Source: Aliidiomarina shirensis | GTDB lineage: Bacteria; Pseudomonadota; Gammaproteobacteria; Enterobacterales; Alteromonadaceae | Length of the DNA stretch: 64,000 nt | NCBI RefSeq assembly: GCF_003987345.1 | Contig: NZ_PIPP01000007.1 | Coordinates: forward strand, 1 to 64,000 | Direction of reading: 5' to 3' | In this document: one piece after another, positions 59,482-64,000 of the stretch | Layout of the letters: every line of letters begins with the position of its first letter | Position numbering within the stretch: the stretch's first letter is position 1 | Notes under the pieces: generated by a model | The model's input: the letters and a program-made list of their open reading frames with translations, nothing else | Database searches by the model: none | Told to the model about the DNA's origin: nothing | Translations under genes and position numbers: made by a program

Positions 59482-62400
59482 ATGTTCAAAGCCAGCGAAG
59501 TGTTAACTCAACACTATCAGGCGAACCAGCTTCAAGAACTTAAGCAAGCCATTACGAACAATTATTCGGTTGATGAAGAAGCTTATCTTGAAGAACTGAT
59601 CAAACTGGTTCCAGAAGACAAAGAAACGGTAGAAGCGCTTACGAAGCAATCATATGATCTTGTGCATCGCGTACGCGAGAAAACACAGGGTGGTGATGGC
59701 GTTGATGCGTTTCTACAGCAATATAGTTTGGATACCGCCGAAGGCATTATCTTAATGTGCCTTGCCGAAGCGTTACTGCGAATTCCAGATAGTTTCACTG
59801 CAGATTCCCTTATTCAAGATAAACTCGGTCAGGGTGCTTGGAACGATTACATGAAAAAAAGTGAATCGTTACTCGTAAACACCGGTACCTGGGGCTTGAA
59901 TCTTGCGAACAATGTAATCAATCCAAAAGGCCGTAAAGGTGATTCCGCAGTATCGCGTTTCCGCCGCTTAGTTAAGCGCTTGGGTGAACCTGTAGTACGT
60001 AAAGCTACCTATCAAGCAATGCAATTGATGGGCAAGCAATTCGTACTCGGCCGCAATATTGAAGAGGCACTAAAAAATAGCCGTGATAAACGTGAAATTG
60101 GCTATACGCACTCATACGATATGCTCGGTGAAGCGGCTTTAACCAGCAAAGATGCTGAGCGCTACAAACAAGCGTATGTAAATTCGATTCAACGCGTTGG
60201 CAAAGAAGATTTTGTAAACCCTGAAGTACCGAGGCCAAGTATCTCAATTAAACTTTCGGCATTACACCCACGTTACGAAGTTGCGAATAAAGAACGGGTG
60301 TTAACTGAACTGGCCGCTACACTTACCGATCTTATTACCCTTGCTAAGCAAGCAAACGTTGGTATTAGTATCGACGCCGAAGAAATGGATCGCTTGGAGC
60401 TCTCACTTGAGCTTTTTGAGAAAGTATACCGCAGTGGTGTTTGCAAAGATTGGCCGTATTTCGGGCTCGTGGTTCAAGCATATTCAAAGCGGGCGTTACC
60501 GGTACTTTGCTGGATTAACGCGCTCGCTAAAGATGGCGGTGATGAAATTCCAGTACGGTTAGTAAAAGGCGCGTATTGGGATACCGAAATCAAACACTGT
60601 CAGCAATTCGGAACATCGGGTTATCCGGTATTTACCCGCAAGGCGAGTACCGACGTTTCCTACATGGCGTGTACACATTACTTGCTGAGTGATGACACCA
60701 ACGGCCATATCTATCCGCAATTTGCTACCCACAATGCGCAAACTATTATGACCGTGCAAAGTTTAGCGGGCGATCGGCGTTACGAATTCCAACGCTTACA
60801 CGGTATGGGTAAAGATCTTTATGATGAATTTTTAGTGCATAACCCTGGCCGTACGGTTCGTATTTACGCGCCCGTTGGTGCACATAAAGAATTACTACCA
60901 TATCTGGTGCGCAGGTTACTTGAAAACGGCGCAAATAGTTCGTTTGTTCACAAGTTACTTGATCTGCGGGTTCCCATTGAGAACTTAGTAGAACACCCGC
61001 TCGTAAACCTGCGGAAGAAGCCGAGCTTGGCAAACGATAAGATTCCTCTTCCGGGTGATATTTTCGGGAAACGTAAGAATTCTATGGGGTTAAACATGAA
61101 TATTGAATCGCAAAGCGCAGAGTTTTTTGAAAAAGTGCGCAGCTTCCAAAACAACCAATGGCAAGGCGGCCCAATCGTTAACGGCAAACTTGTTGAAACA
61201 GGTCAGCGTGTAGGTGTTACTTCACCACAGCAAAGTACCCATCAAATCGGTACTATTGGTTGGGGTGATGCCGATCTCGCCGCCGAAGCGCTAACCATTG
61301 CTAACGGCGCACAAACCCGTTGGAGCGATACTGATGTAAACGTTCGTGCTGAAGCTCTCGAAAAGCTTGCCGATTTACTTGAAGAAAACCTGCACGAACT
61401 TATTGCGCTTTGTACTTTAGAAGCGGGTAAAACTTTACAAGATGGCATCGATGAAGTGCGCGAAGCAGTTGATTTTTGCCGTTATTATGCGATCCAAGCG
61501 CGCGAACTTATGGGCAAAGGCGATAAAATGCCTGGCCCTACAGGTGAAACCAACGAGCTTTTCACCCAAGGTCGTGGCACCTTTATTTGCATTAGCCCAT
61601 GGAACTTCCCGTTAGCTATCTTTATCGGCCAAGTTACCGCAGCGCTAGCTACCGGTAACAGTGTGATTGCAAAACCTGCTGAACAAACTGGTTTAATTGC
61701 TTACCGAGCCGTGCAGCTCGCCTTAGAAGCTGGAGTTCCTGGTGATGTATTGCAATTCCTTCCTGGTAAGGGCGCAGAAATTGGTGCTTATTTAGTAAGC
61801 CAAGAGGAAATCGGGGGCGTGTGCTTCACTGGGTCCACCAATACCGCTCAAGCGATAAATCGAGCGCTTGCTGCTCGTACTGGCGCATTAGTACCGTTAA
61901 TTGCTGAAACAGGCGGCCAGAATGCGATGCTAATCGATTCTACGGCGCTTCCTGAGCAAGCCGTAACCGACATCGCCGATAGCGCGTTTAAGAGCGCTGG
62001 TCAGCGTTGTTCTGCCCTGCGCGTACTGTATGTGCAAGATGATATTGCCGACCGCATTATTGAGTTGCTTAAGGGCGCAATGCAGGAGTTACTCGTTGGC
62101 GATCCGATCGAATACAAAACTGATGTCGGCCCAGTGATCGATGGTATAGCGAAAACTAACTTGGAACAGCACATTATCGATATCCAGCACGTAGGGAAAT
62201 TGATTGCTGAAGCGCCAATGCCAGATTTTACCAATAACGGTACTTTCGTAGCGCCAACTGCGATTGAAATTGATTCGATCAGCCAGTTAGTGCGCGAAAA
62301 CTTTGGTCCAATTCTGCACATTATTCGCTTCAAACGCGAAAATTTAGATGCTGTGATTGACGACATTAACAACACTGGTTTTGGCTTAACCTTCGGTATT

Positions 62401-62646
62401 CACAGCCGTAACGAAAGCTTCGCCTATGATGTTGCGAAACGGATCAAGGCGGGTAATGTGTACATCAACCGGAACCAGGTTGGTGCTGTAGTTGGTGTGC
62501 AACCGTTCGGTGGCCGTGGGTTGTCAGGTACTGGCCCGAAAGCCGGTGGACCACACTACTTATACGCATTTATGACTGAGAAAACATTCACCGATAACAT
62601 TACCGCAGTGGGCGGGAATGCTACGCTGTTATCTCTTGGTGATTAA
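59482..62646 (+). CDS. putA: Bifunctional proline dehydrogenase / glutamate semialdehyde dehydrogenase
   Basis: A 1054-residue PutA oxidising proline to glutamate. It starts MFKASEVLTQHYQ after AGGAGACGCA; there is no N-terminal ribbon-helix-helix DNA-binding domain, so it is not an autorepressor like E. coli PutA. The FAD-dependent proline dehydrogenase barrel covers about 120-470 (SISIKLSALHPRY, VRLVKGAYWD). The NAD-dependent dehydrogenase covers about 540-1045, with catalytic C843 (KSAGQRCSALR) and AETGGQNAM. No proline transporter gene is adjacent. Confidence 0.95.
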   Translation: MFKASEVLTQHYQANQLQELKQAITNNYSVDEEAYLEELIKLVPEDKETVEALTKQSYDLVHRVREKTQGGDGVDAFLQQYSLDTAEGIILMCLAEALLRIPDSFTADSLIQDKLGQGAWNDYMKKSESLLVNTGTWGLNLANNVINPKGRKGDSAVSRFRRLVKRLGEPVVRKATYQAMQLMGKQFVLGRNIEEALKNSRDKREIGYTHSYDMLGEAALTSKDAERYKQAYVNSIQRVGKEDFVNPEVPRPSISIKLSALHPRYEVANKERVLTELAATLTDLITLAKQANVGISIDAEEMDRLELSLELFEKVYRSGVCKDWPYFGLVVQAYSKRALPVLCWINALAKDGGDEIPVRLVKGAYWDTEIKHCQQFGTSGYPVFTRKASTDVSYMACTHYLLSDDTNGHIYPQFATHNAQTIMTVQSLAGDRRYEFQRLHGMGKDLYDEFLVHNPGRTVRIYAPVGAHKELLPYLVRRLLENGANSSFVHKLLDLRVPIENLVEHPLVNLRKKPSLANDKIPLPGDIFGKRKNSMGLNMNIESQSAEFFEKVRSFQNNQWQGGPIVNGKLVETGQRVGVTSPQQSTHQIGTIGWGDADLAAEALTIANGAQTRWSDTDVNVRAEALEKLADLLEENLHELIALCTLEAGKTLQDGIDEVREAVDFCRYYAIQARELMGKGDKMPGPTGETNELFTQGRGTFICISPWNFPLAIFIGQVTAALATGNSVIAKPAEQTGLIAYRAVQLALEAGVPGDVLQFLPGKGAEIGAYLVSQEEIGGVCFTGSTNTAQAINRALAARTGALVPLIAETGGQNAMLIDSTALPEQAVTDIADSAFKSAGQRCSALRVLYVQDDIADRIIELLKGAMQELLVGDPIEYKTDVGPVIDGIAKTNLEQHIIDIQHVGKLIAEAPMPDFTNNGTFVAPTAIEIDSISQLVRENFGPILHIIRFKRENLDAVIDDINNTGFGLTFGIHSRNESFAYDVAKRIKAGNVYINRNQVGAVVGVQPFGGRGLSGTGPKAGGPHYLYAFMTEKTFTDNITAVGGNATLLSLGD

Positions 62647-62660
62647 AATCGAACGAATAT

Positions 62661-62692
62661 AAAAAAGGGAGGCTAAGCGCCTCCCTTTTTTT
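62661..62692. terminator. Bidirectional terminator after putA
   Basis: Stem GGGAGGC / GCCTCCC with a 5-nt loop, flanked by six A and seven T, extending the pairing. It serves putA and the convergent small gene downstream. Confidence 0.9.
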
Positions 62693-62716
62693 AAACAAAA
62701 ATTGCGAACAAATTCG

Positions 62717-62884
62717 CTAACCTTTGGGACCCAATAAAAACCACAATACAAAGCCTATTACAGGCATAAGAAGTATGATCACAATCCAAAGCACTTTGTT
62801 ACCAGTACTCGCTCCGCTCTGAACTGTGCCAACAATTGCGTAGATATCTAGAATAAGTACAATTAAACCTAAAAGTCCTGACAC
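62717..62884 (-). CDS. Small PLDc_N-like membrane protein
   Basis: A 55-residue protein starting at GTG, 5 nt after a perfect GGAGG ribosome binding site. It has two hydrophobic helices (about 4-20 and 31-52) around a short polar loop (VQSGASTGNKV) and ends LLGPKG. The pattern (LDIYAIVGTVQSG, then KVLWIVIILLMPVIGFVLW) matches the phospholipase D nuclease N-terminal (PLDc_N) domain found as stand-alone small membrane proteins. Its function is unknown. The reading frame is short and easily missed. Confidence 0.75.
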   Translation of the reverse strand: MSGLLGLIVLILDIYAIVGTVQSGASTGNKVLWIVIILLMPVIGFVLWFLLGPKG

Positions 62885-63036
62885 ATCCACCTCCACTGTT
62901 TACTTCTTCAATAACTAAAATATTTTTCAATAACTTAGTTTCCAATATAAAAGTAGCACAAGCTCCGCGATTAGATAGTTAATTTAAGGTAAACTACTAT
63001 TTCACATTAAAATTTATACGGAACTTACTAGCACTT

Positions 63037-64000
63037 ATGGCTTCATTGTTCGATCGTTATCAGAAAGAAAAACGCCTAAAAAAGAACGCCCAAAAAGTTA
63101 AGGCACAAACACAAAAATCGCCACAGCAAACTGCGGCGAAAAGCGATCTGAACGTAAGTAATGCGCTTACCGTTATTCGTTTAAGCCATGAAGGAAGAGG
63201 TGTAGCGCGAGATGCTCTGGGTAAAACTATGTTTATTAGTGGTGCCTTACCCGGCGAAGAAGTCACTGCACAAGTCACCCAGAGCCGAAGTAAATATAAC
63301 AATGCTGTGATTAGTACATTACATAAAGCGAGTGACGATCGCGTAGAACCGCCCTGCCCCCACTTTGAACAATGCGGCGGCTGCAATTTACAACACTTCC
63401 AGCATTCGGCACAAATAGCCTTCAAGCAAAGCGTTATTACCGAGCACTTGCAACGCGCCAATATAATTGATGAGCAAACTCAGCATGCCGCACCTATTGG
63501 TTCTGCGCCCTACGGCTACCGACGCAAAGCCCGATTAGGCGTAACACGAACCAAATCTCAGGGCTTAGTGCTCGGTTTTCGCGAACGCAACAGCAAACGC
63601 CTCACAACAATCCAGCAGTGTCCGATTTTGGTACCCCAGTTACAGCCATTAGTTGGCGAATTGCAGAGTTTATTGCCTCGTTTACGCGGCCAAGGCCATA
63701 TCGGACATATCGAGCTAATTGCCGAAGCCCAGCAAGCGAATATTATCCTGCGCATTACCCAGCCCTTACATGAAGGTGATCAGCGAACATGGTTTGATTG
63801 GGCAGAGCAACTGGGCGTTCGGCTGATTATAGCAAGTACTATGCACGCCCAACAAAGTGAGGAGCGCGAAATAGCGGATAGTGAAAATGATCTTCCGGAG
63901 CGCCTTCACTATGAGCAACTCTATCCGGTAAGCAGCGAAACACCTCAGTTTAGTTATACACTAGGCGAGCTAACCATCCATTTTAATGCAAGTGATTTTC
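63037..64000 (+). CDS. rlmD: 23S rRNA (uracil-1939-C5)-methyltransferase, partial at the right edge
   Basis: 321 codons are visible, open to the window end; the full protein should be about 430-450 residues. A TRAM domain (about 40-98, RLSHEGRGVARDALGKTMFI) is followed by the iron-sulfur cysteines C107, C113, C116 and C195 (PPCPHFEQCGGCNLQH and QQCPIL), the RlmD (RumA) set. The SAM-binding and catalytic parts lie outside. The visible start has a long basic N-terminus (residues 8-35). A segment of about 25 residues after STMHAQQS (about 270-295), rich in E and D, is of uncertain conservation. Confidence 0.94.
   Translation, partial: MASLFDRYQKEKRLKKNAQKVKAQTQKSPQQTAAKSDLNVSNALTVIRLSHEGRGVARDALGKTMFISGALPGEEVTAQVTQSRSKYNNAVISTLHKASDDRVEPPCPHFEQCGGCNLQHFQHSAQIAFKQSVITEHLQRANIIDEQTQHAAPIGSAPYGYRRKARLGVTRTKSQGLVLGFRERNSKRLTTIQQCPILVPQLQPLVGELQSLLPRLRGQGHIGHIELIAEAQQANIILRITQPLHEGDQRTWFDWAEQLGVRLIIASTMHAQQSEEREIADSENDLPERLHYEQLYPVSSETPQFSYTLGELTIHFNASDF

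Overview
This 64 kb window is a stretch of core chromosome from a gammaproteobacterium. Gene order and protein similarity to Escherichia coli are very high in the S10-spc-alpha ribosomal clusters, rpsF-priB-rpsR-rplI, dnaB-alr, lptF/lptG-pepA-holC-valS-rraB, plsC-parC, tolC/nudF-yqiB and glnE-CYTH. An ectoine operon with its own aspartokinase indicates a salt-adapted, probably marine organism. An Alteromonadales relative such as Idiomarinaceae is my best guess, from general impression only. I see no transposase, phage gene, CRISPR array, toxin-antitoxin pair or defence system.

Layout. At 1-310 lie the promoters and leader of an rRNA operon that runs leftward out of the window (16S itself is outside). 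Then come yajQ and a very long leftward ribosomal block: alpha (rpsM-rpsK-rpsD-rpoA-rplQ), spc (rplN to secY-rpmJ) and S10 (rpsJ to rpsQ). A porin gene with its own terminator sits between S10 and spc. The S10 operon has a near-consensus promoter and a leader with an attenuator-like hairpin. Upstream are an M19 dipeptidase, gloA and dusA, with zur divergent.

From 20 to 28 kb, leftward: rnr-rlmB-small membrane protein, rpsF-priB-rpsR-rplI, and dnaB-alr. From 28 to 32 kb, rightward: a DUF885 lipoprotein and an acetyl-CoA hydrolase/transferase-like enzyme, probably co-transcribed. From 32 to 36 kb, leftward: ectA-ectB-ectC-ask, making ectoine from aspartate semialdehyde, with a long AT-rich control region shared with the divergent ilvE. 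A DUF3047 protein, tRNA-Leu(CAA) and an RDD membrane protein follow.

From 39 to 47 kb: lptF-lptG (LPS export) diverge from pepA-holC-valS, which converge on rraB; plsC follows. From 47 to 53 kb: parC, parE, yqiB and nudF, all leftward. From 53 kb: tolC and lpxL rightward (envelope), glnE and a CYTH protein leftward, putA rightward, a 55-residue PLDc_N-like protein too short for most gene callers, and the first two thirds of rlmD, cut by the right edge.

I did not find an undescribed system. The most unusual points are regulatory or architectural: the porin at the S10/spc boundary, the S10 leader hairpin, the isolated S10 cluster without a str operon upstream, the ectoine control region, the small membrane protein after rlmB, the CHAD-less CYTH protein and the PutA without a DNA-binding domain.
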